From Parastagonospora avenae f. sp. tritici 18332-5 (Eukaryota > Ascomycota > Dothideomycetes > Pleosporales > Phaeosphaeriaceae): DNA of 64,000 nucleotides. The stretch is from NCBI GenBank assembly GCA_022559985.1, contig JAFJTR010000041.1, positions 202,184 through 266,183 of the forward strand, written 5' to 3'. Positions 1 through 10,519 of the stretch are shown here, in pieces; position 1 is the stretch's first letter; the number at the start of each line of letters is the position of its first letter. The position numbers and the translations under genes are program-made. Under the pieces are notes generated by a model. The model did no database searches. It had not been told where the DNA came from and saw only the letters and a program-made list of their open reading frames with translations.

Positions 1-62
1 TAGAGGACTTCATATAGGTCCCAAACTTTCCCGCTCTTTTCTTGCTATCAGAGTCATTCGAG

Positions 63-1645
63 ATGTCTTCGTCTTCTCAGCTCGTAGCTCTTCTCACACC
101 ACTCAACGTCCTCCTCCTTCTTTCTTACTTTCCCATCGTCTTCCTCTACCAAGTGGTCTACTATCGCTTCTTCCACCCCCTGCGTCACTTTCCCGGTCCC
201 TTCTGGGCCAGTGTCACGCGTCTCTGGATTGCATACCACAACGTACAGCGCGACGAATGCGAAGTAGAGCTCGCACTGCATGAAAAGCATGGCTCAGTCT
301 TGCGCATCACACCCACCCTCCTACTCGTTTCGGACGCGACAAAGCTGCCCGAAGTCTACAGTCGTCAGGCGAACAAGAGCGACCACTACGTTACTGGCAG
401 CTTTGGCGAGCAGGAAAGCTTGTTCAATATGAAGGAGCACAAAATCCATGCGCACTACAGGAAGATCGCGGCTGGGCCGTACGCATTCAGCAATGTCAAG
501 ACAATGGAGCCACTGATCGACCATCGCATAAGCGAATGGCTGGCGAAACTCACCTCGCGGTTCGCAGAAACGGGCGAACAGTTCGACTTTGCGCCGTGGG
601 CAGTCTACATGGCGTATGACATCATCTCTGAAGTAGGATTCGGTGTGCCATTTGGCTTCGTTGAAAGTGGAAGCGATGTTGGTGGGCTCATCCAAGGCTT
701 CCACGATGGTCTCGTACCGTTCGGCCTTATGGCGCGACTCTGGCCGTTCACCAACTTCATCAAGAAGACGCCGTTGGGGAAGTATCTGATAGCGAAGCCG
801 GAAGATGACTCGGGTATTGGAATGTTGATGCGCTTTCGCGACAAGCTTATGCATCAACGTCTGCGTGACATCGAGGAAGGCAAGGTAGATCGCGTAGACC
901 TTTTGCAAACCTTCATCGATGCTCGAGACGATCATGGAAAGCCGCTCGAGATCCCGTACATCAAGGCGGAGATCCTATTGGTCCTACTCGCAGGAGCAGA
1001 TACGACGGGCACGGCTTTCCAGGCCATGATGGCATACATCATGGGCAAGCCGGAGGTGTATGGCAGGATGATGGCCGAGATCGATGAGCAGACGCGCAGC
1101 AGTAACATCAGCGAAATACCGAAGTATGACGAGGTGGTTAAACACTGCCCGTACTATGTGGCGTGCGTGAAGGAGAGTATGCGGTACGTCTCATCGCTAC
1201 CGTTCATTTTGCATCTCTGATATGATCCAGTCTCTGTCCTTCCGCACCAAATATCTTCCCTCGTGTGGTTGGTCCCGCAGGCCTTACTTTGAATGGAAAT
1301 TTTGTGCCAGCTGGCACAGAAATCACATGCAATCCATGGCTCGTGCACCGCGACACAGCCATCTATGGCGCTGACGCGTGTGAGTTCCGTCCTGAGAGAT
1401 GGCTTGAGGACGAGGAGCAGACGAAGCTTTATAACAAATATAGTATGACTTTCGGATACGGCGCCAGGGTCTGCCTAGGCAAAGACATCGCCCTCATGGA
1501 ATTGTACAAAGCACCGCTTCAGTTCTTCCGCACATTCGCGCCTGTCGTAGATAAAAGTCGACCCGGGAAATTCGTCGTCAAGGGCGGTGTGGGTTTCTGG
1601 GAAGATCAGTGGCTGAAGCTGGAGAAACGAAGTGTGAGGAGGTGA
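63..1645 (+). CDS. Cytochrome P450 monooxygenase (two exons)
   Basis: Exons 63-1183 and 1231-1645 are joined across a 47-bp GT-AG intron, giving 511 residues, the usual length for a microsomal fungal P450. The hydrophobic N-terminus (about residues 5-35) is a membrane anchor. The I-helix motif AGADTTG, the K-helix ExxR (E371-S-M-R374), a PERW motif (FRPERW) and the heme loop FGYGARVCLG with Cys455 as heme ligand are all intact. The ATG at 63 is chosen because no ATG lies upstream in frame. The N-terminal half resembles the pisatin-demethylase-like group of fungal P450s (inference); the substrate cannot be told. No polyketide synthase, NRPS or terpene synthase is nearby, so membership of a secondary-metabolite cluster is not supported inside the window. 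It converges on the HET gene ending at 1805. Confidence 0.93.
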
Positions 1646-1804
1646 ACTCGGGTTTCCGTGAGTTGTTTGATGGTTCTTGCAACGGCAGGCGCAGCTTCAG
1701 CTTTCAAAGCATCGATTACCTGCGTGAAATTCCTGCGAGTAGAATGACTCTGTGTTTTTTGCCGATCCTACTACAACCAAACCTATGCAAGATCACGGCT
1801 CTTG

Positions 1805-3916
1805 CTACTCTTCAGACCACCCAGTGATCACTGCTCTCTTAACAGATACCACTGTCTCGTCTACGCTAGTACTAAATATCCCTTCATTGACCAAAGTCGG
1901 CTCACCAACTAACAACGCCTTTCCTACTAGTCTCCACTTGCTATCTTTTGTCTCTCCCTTTCCGGGTCGTAAAATCCACACCCTATACGATGCACACGAG
2001 GCGCCCAGAAGATCAAGCGGAACGGCGAGCTCGAGCTCGTTCATGGGACCCTTATCAGTGTACTGCTTGGGATGCAATCCAGTCACGAATGCTTGCAAAG
2101 GCTCAGGCGTGGTGGATTGCAGGCGATGCGTGAAAGCGCCAATGTAATATATAGATCTCGGGTCCGCAAGCCAAGTCAAGAACAAATGGGCGTCTTCGAG
2201 AGCGAAAGTTGATGGCGGCGGGATACAGAGTAGTCTTGAAACCGGTAGGAGTTGTCGCAAAAGCTCTTGTGCAGGATCGTGAAAAGGAGGATGTGCCATG
2301 AGCTTTTTGAAGATTGTGTCGTTGTAACTCGGGATGATGACGTCGCGCTTCAGCTGTTCCCATAGCCTGGCTGTATACGAGTATCCATTGATGATGCAAC
2401 CTGCGAGGAATCTACGTCGACATTGATCCAAAACTTCGTCAGACCACTCAGATGTCGTGGGACCCCCGAACTTGGCTGGTGTATACTTCGCCGGTTGTAC
2501 CGTTGGTATGAGGGAGGGGAACACCGCGTATGTCGCACGAAGATTTTCTTTTGTGACGAGTTCCCAAGGTATTTTGAAGAAGATCATATCAAGTTCGATG
2601 TCTTCTGTCGTTATGCGATGAATACCCTGAAGATTCTTGAACTTGAAACTGGGAATCGAGGTATGTGCCGGCCCAACCCCGCGACACAACCAAGTTGGCT
2701 TATCGTCGAAGATCATCGGCTTCTTCTCGAGCTGATCCAATAGTGTTCCCAATGGATACATTTCGCCTCTTGCAAGAGCAAGCAAACTACTGTAATATAA
2801 GACTCGGTCTTCGGTATCCAATTCTGGACCCACGTACGCGAGCCCTAAGCCGCACATGTTGATAGTGACCCTCAGCCGGTCAGACAGATACAAGCTCCCC
2901 TGACGCACTACTCGGCTGTGCCGCGCCATGAGACTACTCCTCACATCGCTATTCCAGTCGTTTCCAACTCTTTCTACCCCACTAAAGATGTACTGGCCAT
3001 TGAATCTATCTAAGACATTTTCGACCAAGTCGTGCATAGCGTACAATGCATTTGCCATGATGAAATGGAGATTCGCCCATTTGATCTTAACAATCGATTT
3101 TCCAGGGCTATTCATGATGAACGTCGCATTGTGAACGAGGTTACACTGTCTCTTGTCCGTCCAGGGATCATTGACGCTAAACTCGTGGAGACACCACGCC
3201 CGTGTCCACCAGCGGGCAGCATTCACCTTGTTGTAGAAACTTATGAACAAGCCTTTCTCGTGTTCTCCGGGTACCCATTTCGTTTCAAATCCCCTCTTTG
3301 TATTATCGTATTCTTCATGAAGCTTTGCCTCTCGCTCATTGAGGAACACATCTTCTAGCAAGACCACAAGCCGGATGCAAGAGCGATAAATGATGTCCAT
3401 CGCTGCGACGGACTTGCCCTTGTCGACGGAAGAGGTCTGGTCGATACAGAGTTGGTCCATCCAGATGCCTTCACGCGGATGGTCTTTATCAGCCAAGATT
3501 GCCTCAACGAAGGGCTTGCTTATAGGCCAGCTACCATGCCTCTCGTAGCCTGTCTGTACGAAATCGCCCAAGCCCCAGCAGTAGGATATGGCGAGGTACT
3601 GTCGGACGTAAAGCTCACCCGTCTCGTCGAAGGAAGAACGAGCTGAGCTGGGGTAGATGAGGCGAAATGGCGTGTCCAGGATCGTTGAGGCGGTGCGCTG
3701 TACGAACCACACTGCGTCGGATGGGTTCCATTTCGCTAGATTTTCGAGTATGGAAGCGGATTCACGGCTGCCTCGTTCCAGCTCTTGAATAGCCTCGTCA
3801 AATAGTTCAGTCTTGTTCTCGCGGCTAAGAGTCAGCTCAAATAGGTCTTCATCGATCTGCCTGTGGGTAGCATTTCTCGATGATGAAGCCGCATCAGCGG
3901 CCAGGATATCGGTCAT
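1805..3916 (-). CDS. Heterokaryon-incompatibility (HET) domain protein
   Basis: A single open frame of 703 residues. HET-domain landmarks are present in order: YLAISYCWG (residues 107-115), the IWMDQLCIDQ block near residue 150, and a following IIYRSCIRLVVLLEDV segment. HET domains are TIR-like modules that trigger growth arrest or cell death when fungal cells of different type fuse; the long C-terminal part is usually the variable, sensing portion. No NACHT or WD repeats are attached, so this is a stand-alone HET protein. The 266-bp gap to the lamA stop codon holds its promoter. The reading frame is intact and no introns are needed. The partner and the recognised signal are unknown. Confidence 0.88.
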   Translation of the reverse strand: MTDILAADAASSSRNATHRQIDEDLFELTLSRENKTELFDEAIQELERGSRESASILENLAKWNPSDAVWFVQRTASTILDTPFRLIYPSSARSSFDETGELYVRQYLAISYCWGLGDFVQTGYERHGSWPISKPFVEAILADKDHPREGIWMDQLCIDQTSSVDKGKSVAAMDIIYRSCIRLVVLLEDVFLNEREAKLHEEYDNTKRGFETKWVPGEHEKGLFISFYNKVNAARWWTRAWCLHEFSVNDPWTDKRQCNLVHNATFIMNSPGKSIVKIKWANLHFIMANALYAMHDLVENVLDRFNGQYIFSGVERVGNDWNSDVRSSLMARHSRVVRQGSLYLSDRLRVTINMCGLGLAYVGPELDTEDRVLYYSSLLALARGEMYPLGTLLDQLEKKPMIFDDKPTWLCRGVGPAHTSIPSFKFKNLQGIHRITTEDIELDMIFFKIPWELVTKENLRATYAVFPSLIPTVQPAKYTPAKFGGPTTSEWSDEVLDQCRRRFLAGCIINGYSYTARLWEQLKRDVIIPSYNDTIFKKLMAHPPFHDPAQELLRQLLPVSRLLCIPPPSTFALEDAHLFLTWLADPRSIYYIGAFTHRLQSTTPEPLQAFVTGLHPKQYTDKGPMNELELAVPLDLLGASCASYRVWILRPGKGETKDSKWRLVGKALLVGEPTLVNEGIFSTSVDETVVSVKRAVITGWSEE

Positions 3917-4182
3917 TGTGTAATGCGTGATCTTGACCGTATATTATGGTTGTTTGTCGTTCTGTAGGCACGGCTCGTCCGGCGATATTCTTCTTTTTGG
4001 CGCTTTCAGTCAGCCGAGTGCGGGGCTTGCTCCATGGTTCCAGCCTCGCACCTTCTTATTCCATCCACCGTATTGATTCGAGCTGAAGACGTAAGCTAAC
4101 GGGTCGGCCCGATTCAGGCTTACATGCGAGCACAAAATCACGTGACCATGAAAAGACTACGTTATTGCTATCCCGAAAGAAT

Positions 4183-7100
4183 CTATGCAAGTCTGAGCAA
4201 TGCGAGATGTCCACCCGCTATCACAGTATCGCCCGGCTTCACGAGCACCTTCTCAACTTTGAGGCTCCCTCCCTTCGCCGCTGACTCCGGCGTCTTCACT
4301 GCAATCTCCAGCTTCATCGCCTCTAGTATGACAATCTAGATATGTCAGCATCTATAGGTTGCAATTGATTTGGAGGTACGAACCACACTCGCTTCGTCAA
4401 CTTCATCGCCCGAGTTTACTTCCACTTTCCACACATTCGCGTCGACCGGCGCCTCAACACTCACGATCTTCGGATCATCAAGCAACTTCTCTACCGTGCT
4501 TTCATCAACTTGATTCTCCGCTTTCTCCCTCCTCCACCGCTCCAAGCTCTCGTTCTCAGCTCTCGTCATCTCGTCTTGCGCTACTGCTTGCTTCTCTCTA
4601 ATCTTCTTCACCTCCTCCGCCGTACTCTCAAGCAGTTTGTTATGCTCGGCCATATCGAATTCGACCTCGTCATATTCCCACTCGAACTTGCCCGCCCTGA
4701 ACTTTCCCAGCAAAACATCTAGCTCCTCTTCACTGACCTGGTAGAACGTCAGGACGTCAAAGTCGCGGAAAATCCAGGGTTTGTTGTCGAAGCCGGGCTT
4801 ATGGCTGTAGTAATCCCAACACGGGACTGTGCGGCCTGTCATTTGGTAGCCACCAGGTGAGTCAACGGGGTATATTGACATGCAGCTTCCTGCCCAGCCG
4901 ACGGTGCCTTCGGGCGTGAAGACGCGACTTGGGTTCATCTTCGGTGCAGATATGCGTTGGCGCGGATCTACAGGTAATGAGACGGTGTTACCGCAGAAGA
5001 AGCCGACGACAACGGCCATGAATTGGCCAGTAAGGTAAATATCCTTGAGCTGCTGTGGTGTGAAGGCGTTGTTCTTAGCGACGAACGCCAGGTTATCTGG
5101 TAGGTAAGGCGCATGGGGACGTTGGTTTGTCATATATCGCTGCGTCGCTTCGTCTTGCAATTTCGATTTGAAGGATATTGGTAGTTTGAACACGCGCGTT
5201 GGGACTTTGGTCGTGCGCAGGTCGCCAAGTTTAGCTTCAATGCCCTGGAGATGGGCGATAAGGTCTGCACGAAGCAGGTTTGCACCATTGTAGTAGATGA
5301 GAAGCGTGGTGCAACATCCGACGGTATTGTAAAGATTGGCTGTGATGGCTTCCGAGGTCGAAGTTGATCTCAGAGTGTTCTCGAGTGCAGTAACGCGACA
5401 GCGGTGATTGAGGTCGAAGGATTCGTTGCCGTATTCCACGAGGATGTGGTCATCGCCGCCTTGACGATAGCGCACTCTGGGTGTATTCGCGCTGGCATCC
5501 TTCTCCCAGATCACCGCCTTGCCAATACTGCACTCGTGAAATGTGACATGGCTGTTCTGCAGACTTTCCAGACTTTCCAGACCTTTTCCGGCGTTCAGTG
5601 CCTGCTCTATTGAGTCGAGAAAGTTATCATTCCGCTTTCTCTTCTTCAACGCATCCTCCAATCCCACTCGAATGTACTTCAAGGTGTTGCCAGCTTTGAG
5701 CTGTCCAAGCTTCCACCAATCAGCCTTGACGACAGTTGTACTGCTCGTGAAACCACCGAAGTTGGGGCAGTCAACAGGAAAAATGCATGGGTCATCTCCC
5801 GTCCAGTTCAATGTACCCAAAGGATAGCCGTATTCGATGAGATTACTTGGATGTGCGCCGCCCTCACCACCGTCCTTACGTGCCCACTTTGGTACGGGTC
5901 CAACAAGTCGAATACCGCTTCGAGAGGCGTTATGTGAGACCTTCCATCTCGTGTCATAGATAGTCTTGATAAAGTCGGGATCAAAGTAGCCTTCATCATG
6001 CGGACCGACCATAGCAGATATCTCCCAGTCTGATTTGTACTCCAATTGGAGATGCTTTGGCAACGTTCTGGATGTGAAGTTCTGTGGGAGATCGTGAGTG
6101 ATTTGTAGCAAATCACCTGGCGCAAGTGCTCGACCTTGGTAACCTCCGATGGCAACGAGTGGAGACGTCGACTTGGAACCGAAATAGCTTGCGACCGAAG
6201 GAAATCCACCGTGGATTGCAAGATATGAGCGACACCCACCGCCTGTAGTCTTGCCAAGCTTGAGTTTCGAACCGGCTTCAATCTTCATGCTCGTCCACAT
6301 GGGAAACTCGTTACCGTCTACTGCCGCTTCCATTGGCGCACCACATAAGGCAACGATTGCTGGAGTGATAAAACGCAGCTCTGGTCCACTCAAGGTTATC
6401 TCCAGGCCCTCTGTATCACGTGGATTACCGACCAGCATATTTGCAATTTGGAAAGCCATTGGATCCATCGGCCCAGAGTGCGGTATGCCCTTGCCGACCG
6501 TTGGTCGTCCAGGGAGGTCCTGTATCAACGTGTACGCACCAGCAGATATGATATCGATCGCATGCGGTGCGTAACTGAAATCTTTCAAGAAGCTGGTCTT
6601 AGTGGTGCCCGCCCTGAATCGCGAATCGTCTACGATAGCCGCAAGGAACTCTAGATTGGTAGGTGGTCCACATATCGAAGACTGAGTGAGCAAATCTCGT
6701 ATGCTATCGATGGTCTCATCGCGCGATGCCGAATGAACCATCACTTTAGCGATCAGTGGATCGTAGTTTGGCGTGACACGAGATCCTGTAAAGACCCAAG
6801 TATCGATGCGGCTGCCAGGCACGTCCTTCCATTCCACTTTTTGCAACAGCCCAGGCGAAGGCGCGTAGTCCTTCAATGGATTTTCTGCGTACACACGCGC
6901 TTCAATAGCTGATCCAGACGGATTCGATGGCTGTAATCGCTTCAAAGCGGACCCATCCAGGCCACCCTTGCCTGTCAGCTGGGCATCCGCTTGCTTAAGC
7001 ATAAGCTCGACTAGATCGACATTGTAGCAAAGCTCTGTAATGCCGTGCTCGACCTGAAGTCGCGTGTTCATTTCGAGAAAGAAAAAGTCACCAGACTTGT

Positions 7101-8029
7101 CATCGACCAAATACTCAATTGTCCCTGCTGAGCCGTACTCAATCGATTCCGCAAGGCGCACGGCTGCATCGCCCAGTTTCTCGCGTAGCGCGATATTCCT
7201 TTCCACAAATGGACTCGGGCATTCTTCAATGACCTTCTGATGCCGCCGTTGTATCGAACACTCACGTTCACCGAAATGTATGGCTTGACCCAGACCATTC
7301 CCAAACACTTGGACTTCGATATGGCGACTTGCTGGGTAGAAAGCCTCAATGAAGACGCCGGGGTTTTTGAATAATGTCTTTCCTCTTGACTGTACCATGC
7401 GGAACCCTTCGCGCACCTCTTCGACTTTGTTGCACGTGATGAGTCCCATGCCGCCGCCTCCGCCTGTGGCCTTGAGCATCACAGGGAAGCCGATCTGCTC
7501 CGCTTCCTTTGCAGCCGCATTCTCATCTTCAACGAGCCCCTTGGTGCCCGGCACGATCGGAACGTTCGCTTTCTCGGCTAGTGCTCTTGCGGTATGTTTG
7601 ATGCCGAAAGCCTCGATGGACTCCGGTGAAGGTCCCACCCACGCGATGCCTGCCTCGCTCACAAGACGGGCAAAGTGCGCATTTTCTGAGAGGAATCCAT
7701 ATCCTGGAATGATCGCGTCTGCGCCTTTGTCCTTGGCTATGCGCAGAATCACGTCTTCGTCGGTGTATGCAGTCGCATTGCTGCCCGGTAGTAAGACTGC
7801 CTCATCAGCATCACGAACGTGCTGCGACGCGGCATCGGCCTCGGAATATATCGCAACAGTTTTGATATTGAGCTTCTTCGCCGTCTTGCATATGCGAACC
7901 TGTGGAGTGGTGATGTCAGCCAGTGCTTATCGATAGCGAAACGGTCCGAGGCTCCTGGCACTTCGACGCGTCTTCACGTACCGCGATCTCACCGCGATTG
8001 GCGATAAGCAACGTCTTCAATGTCTCCAT
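4183..8029 (-). CDS. lamA: LamA-like biotin-dependent urea carboxylase-type protein (BC-PxpC-PxpB-biotinyl)
   Basis: Three exons (8029-7982, 7899-4384, 4335-4183) give 1238 residues. The order is: biotin carboxylase starting TLLIANRGEIA, with the ATP-grasp glycine loop KATGGGGGMG and EMNTRLQVEH; a KipA/PxpC (AHS2) domain from about AGAYTLIQDLPG; a KipI/PxpB (AHS1) domain; and a C-terminal biotinyl domain with EAMKLEI, biotin-lysine K1196, in the last exon. This is the architecture of urea carboxylase (Dur1), but the allophanate-hydrolase amidase of yeast Dur1,2 is absent. It is divergent from a LamB gene 315 bp away, matching the known lamA/lamB lactam locus of Aspergillus nidulans, where both genes serve 2-pyrrolidinone use; lactam or oxoproline-like chemistry is therefore more likely than urea breakdown (inference). 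A 9-bp tandem repeat near 5565-5582 encodes LESLES. Confidence 0.88.
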
Positions 8030-8344
8030 ATTCCAAAAGTGCTTTACATGAAGGAATTTCGCTTTGTTTGCCTGTCACAATATGGCTGATTATGGATGAT
8101 ATCTAAACCGACCCCGCCCGATCCGTCAACCCTATCTTACGACAACCCCGCTGCGCGGATACGGCGACGATCGGCTCTCCAACCAGACTCCAATTGCCCT
8201 CCAAAACCCCTCAGACCTCCAATTCCCATTGGTCCATATGTCCGACGTCACATGGACTGTGGGGGAAGAGATGAAGTCATTTGTTGTTGAAAAGAAGGTC
8301 GCGTGGAGCCTCCTACTCGGGGTGCACAACACACGATAGCAACG
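8030..8344. promoter_or_regulatory. Shared divergent lamA-lamB promoter
   Basis: This 315-bp stretch separates the two start codons and must serve both genes. It contains CCAAT at 8190-8194 and an inverted CCAAT/ATTGG pair, CCAATTCCCATTGG, at 8219-8232. GATA-type core motifs lie at 8098-8101, 8133-8136 (reverse) and 8158-8161, with CGG triplets around 8161-8175. In A. nidulans the lam intergenic region is controlled by the Zn2Cys6 activator AmdR through CCAAT-associated elements and by nitrogen metabolite repression through GATA factors. The motif content here fits that pattern, but binding is inferred. Confidence 0.6.
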
Positions 8345-9203
8345 ATGCCCGCCATCAAGCACCCCGTCAAGATCAACGTCGACCTAGGAGAAGGCTACGG
8401 GAACTTCAAATGCGGCCCAGACGATGAATTAATACCGCTCATCGACCATGCCAACATAGCGTGCGGCTTTCACGCTGGGTACGTCACTTCACGTGCCGAT
8501 GCAACAGTACTAACACGTCCAGCGACCCATTGATCATGCACCAAACCGTCCTCGCCTGCAAGAAACACAATATTGCCGTCGGCGCCCACCCCGGCCTTCC
8601 CGACATCCAGGGCTTCGGCCGGCGCGAGATCAAAATGTCCCCTGAGGAACTGACCGCCGCTGTCCGGTACCAAGTTGGTGCGCTGAAAGCGTTTCTCGAT
8701 GTCGAAGACGTGCCGCTGCACCATGTGAAACCTCACGGCGTGCTGTACGGGATGATGTATAGGGACAAGGAAGTTTGCAGAGCAGTGTATGAAGGTGTGC
8801 CAAAAGGAACCACTGTTTTTGGGCTTGCGGGCACGCTCCACGAGGAAGTCGCCAAGGAGATGGGACTGCCGTTTGTCGCGGAGCTGTATGGCGATGTCAA
8901 GTACAACAAGGACAATACGCTGGTCATAGATCGGAAGAAGAAGTGCGTTGTTGCCAGGTCGCAATTTGAGCAGTGCTGACACACGACAGGGCATGGCATT
9001 TAGATGAAACGAAGAAGCACGTGCGAAGTCAAGTCGAGAATGCGACTGTCACAACAGTTACAGGCGAGGAGCTGAAGCTTCCGGTGGGCGACTACCAGGT
9101 GTCGATGTGCTGCCATTCAGACTCGCCGGGTGCTGTGGACATCGTAAAGGCAGCGCGCGATATTATCGACGAGTTCAATAGCCGTCACTACCCGAAAGCT
9201 TGA
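8345..9203 (+). CDS. lamB: LamB/YcsF family protein (PxpA-like, lactam utilisation)
   Basis: Exons 8345-8478, 8523-8942 and 8990-9203 join in frame to 255 residues, the normal family length. Recognisable blocks are VDLGEGYGNF near the N-terminus, IACGFHAGDP across the first intron, AVGAHPGLPD, and HVKPHGVLY. LamB/YcsF is a TIM-barrel-like metal-binding family named after the A. nidulans lamB product; the bacterial member PxpA is subunit A of ATP-dependent 5-oxoprolinase PxpABC. Since the neighbouring divergent gene carries PxpB-like and PxpC-like domains, the two products very likely act together on a lactam such as 2-pyrrolidinone (inference from neighbour and family). The introns are 44 and 47 bp. 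It ends 222 bp before the convergent aldo-keto reductase. Confidence 0.93.
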
Positions 9204-9425
9204 TGGACATGAGGCACAAAGTTACTTACTCCTGTGAAGGCTGAGTTCTACGAACATTTGACTGAGGAAGACTCAATATTATTCTGAGAACACTTTTGAT
9301 CATCGAATCGAATTCTATTCTCTATGTAGTCTATACGATCGTCGATCATACCTGCGTCGTGCGCAAGCTCATACAAAGCTCATGCCCCGCAGCACAAGAG
9401 ATCGTCATTCCTCGCCATGACACAA

Positions 9426-10519
9426 CTATACAATAACCTTGTGAGGCGCCTCCTTCTCCTCGGGCTCATTGAAGATGTTGACGGGCCAACGGGGCTTGTT
9501 GGCAATGTAGGGAATGTTGAAGCGACGGGGCTCCTTCTTGCCAATTTCCTCGATCTTCTCAAAGTCTTCTTTGGAGAGCTCAATCTCCTTGAAGTTCTCC
9601 TGGATGCGCGATGCGGTGACCGACTTGGGGATGACGCTATGTCCGCCCACCTGCGCCCAGGCAAGGATGACTTGTGCGGGAGTGGCGCTGTTGGCCTTGG
9701 CGACTTCCTTGACGGTGTCGTGCTGGACGAGTAGAGGGAGGCCGAGCATGTTGTTGCCGAAAGCCTGGCATGACGTTAGTTGGGTTCGCGAGTTGCGTTA
9801 TGGGGTCTTCTTACAGAGTACTCGGTGATGTGGATGTTCTTCTCCTTGCAGAACTGGATGAGTTCAGGCTGGAGTAGTCGCGGGTGGCGCTCGATCTGGT
9901 TTGCAGCGGGTGTGACGCCACTGCCATCGATGAGTGCCTGTAGGTGCTCCTTGGTGTGGTTGGAGACACCGACAGCGCGCGCCTTCTCCTTGGGCAGCTT
10001 GGTCATGGCTTTCCAGGTGTCGACAATGGAGACGCCATCGAGCATCTTTACGTCACCGCTCTCTACCAGAGGGAAGAGCTGGCTGTGAGGCTTGCTGGTC
10101 TCATCAAAGGCAACAGGGAAGTGAACAAGGTACAGGTCGAGGTAGTCGAGGCCAAGCTCAGCCAGGCAGTCGTCGAGAGCAGCGGGCACATCCTGTGGGC
10201 GATGCTGCGAGTTCCAGAGCTTGGATGTGATGAAGACGTCTTCACGCTTGAGGCCTGGAATAGCTCCGCCGAAAGCCTCCTTGAGAGCCTCTGCGATCTC
10301 TTTCTGGTTGCCGTAGACCTTGGCGAGATCGAGGTGACGGTAGCCAGCCTTGAGAGCTTCCAAGACGGCAACCTTGACCTGACCAGGCTCTGCTTGCCAG
10401 GTGCCGAATCCCAATTGACTGGCGAGCTGCAGTCAGCAATCTATCACGATGCAGGGCGGTCAAGGCACTTACGGGATGCTGGCACCAGTGTTCAACTTGA
10501 CGGTCCTTCCGAGAGACAT
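9426..10519 (-). CDS. Aldo-keto reductase, NAD(P)H-dependent
   Basis: Three exons (10519-10473, 10418-9815, 9764-9426) give 329 residues. The N-terminus MSLGRTVKLNTGASIP leads into LGFGTW, typical of the family. The catalytic tetrad is complete: Asp46 (HLDLAKVYGN), Tyr51, Lys82 (ITSKLWN) and His115 (LVHFPVA). The C-terminal part keeps PKS...RIQENF, the cofactor-phosphate binding region. The product is a soluble (alpha/beta)8-barrel oxidoreductase that reduces aldehydes or ketones, resembling fungal glycerol or xylose/arabinose-type reductases; the substrate is not determinable. The C-terminus GxxKVIV is not a peroxisomal signal. The first coding exon is only 47 nt. Confidence 0.92.

Noticed and set aside
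63..3916. Secondary-metabolite cluster around the P450
   Set aside because: No backbone synthase, transporter or pathway regulator lies next to it; the neighbour is a HET gene.
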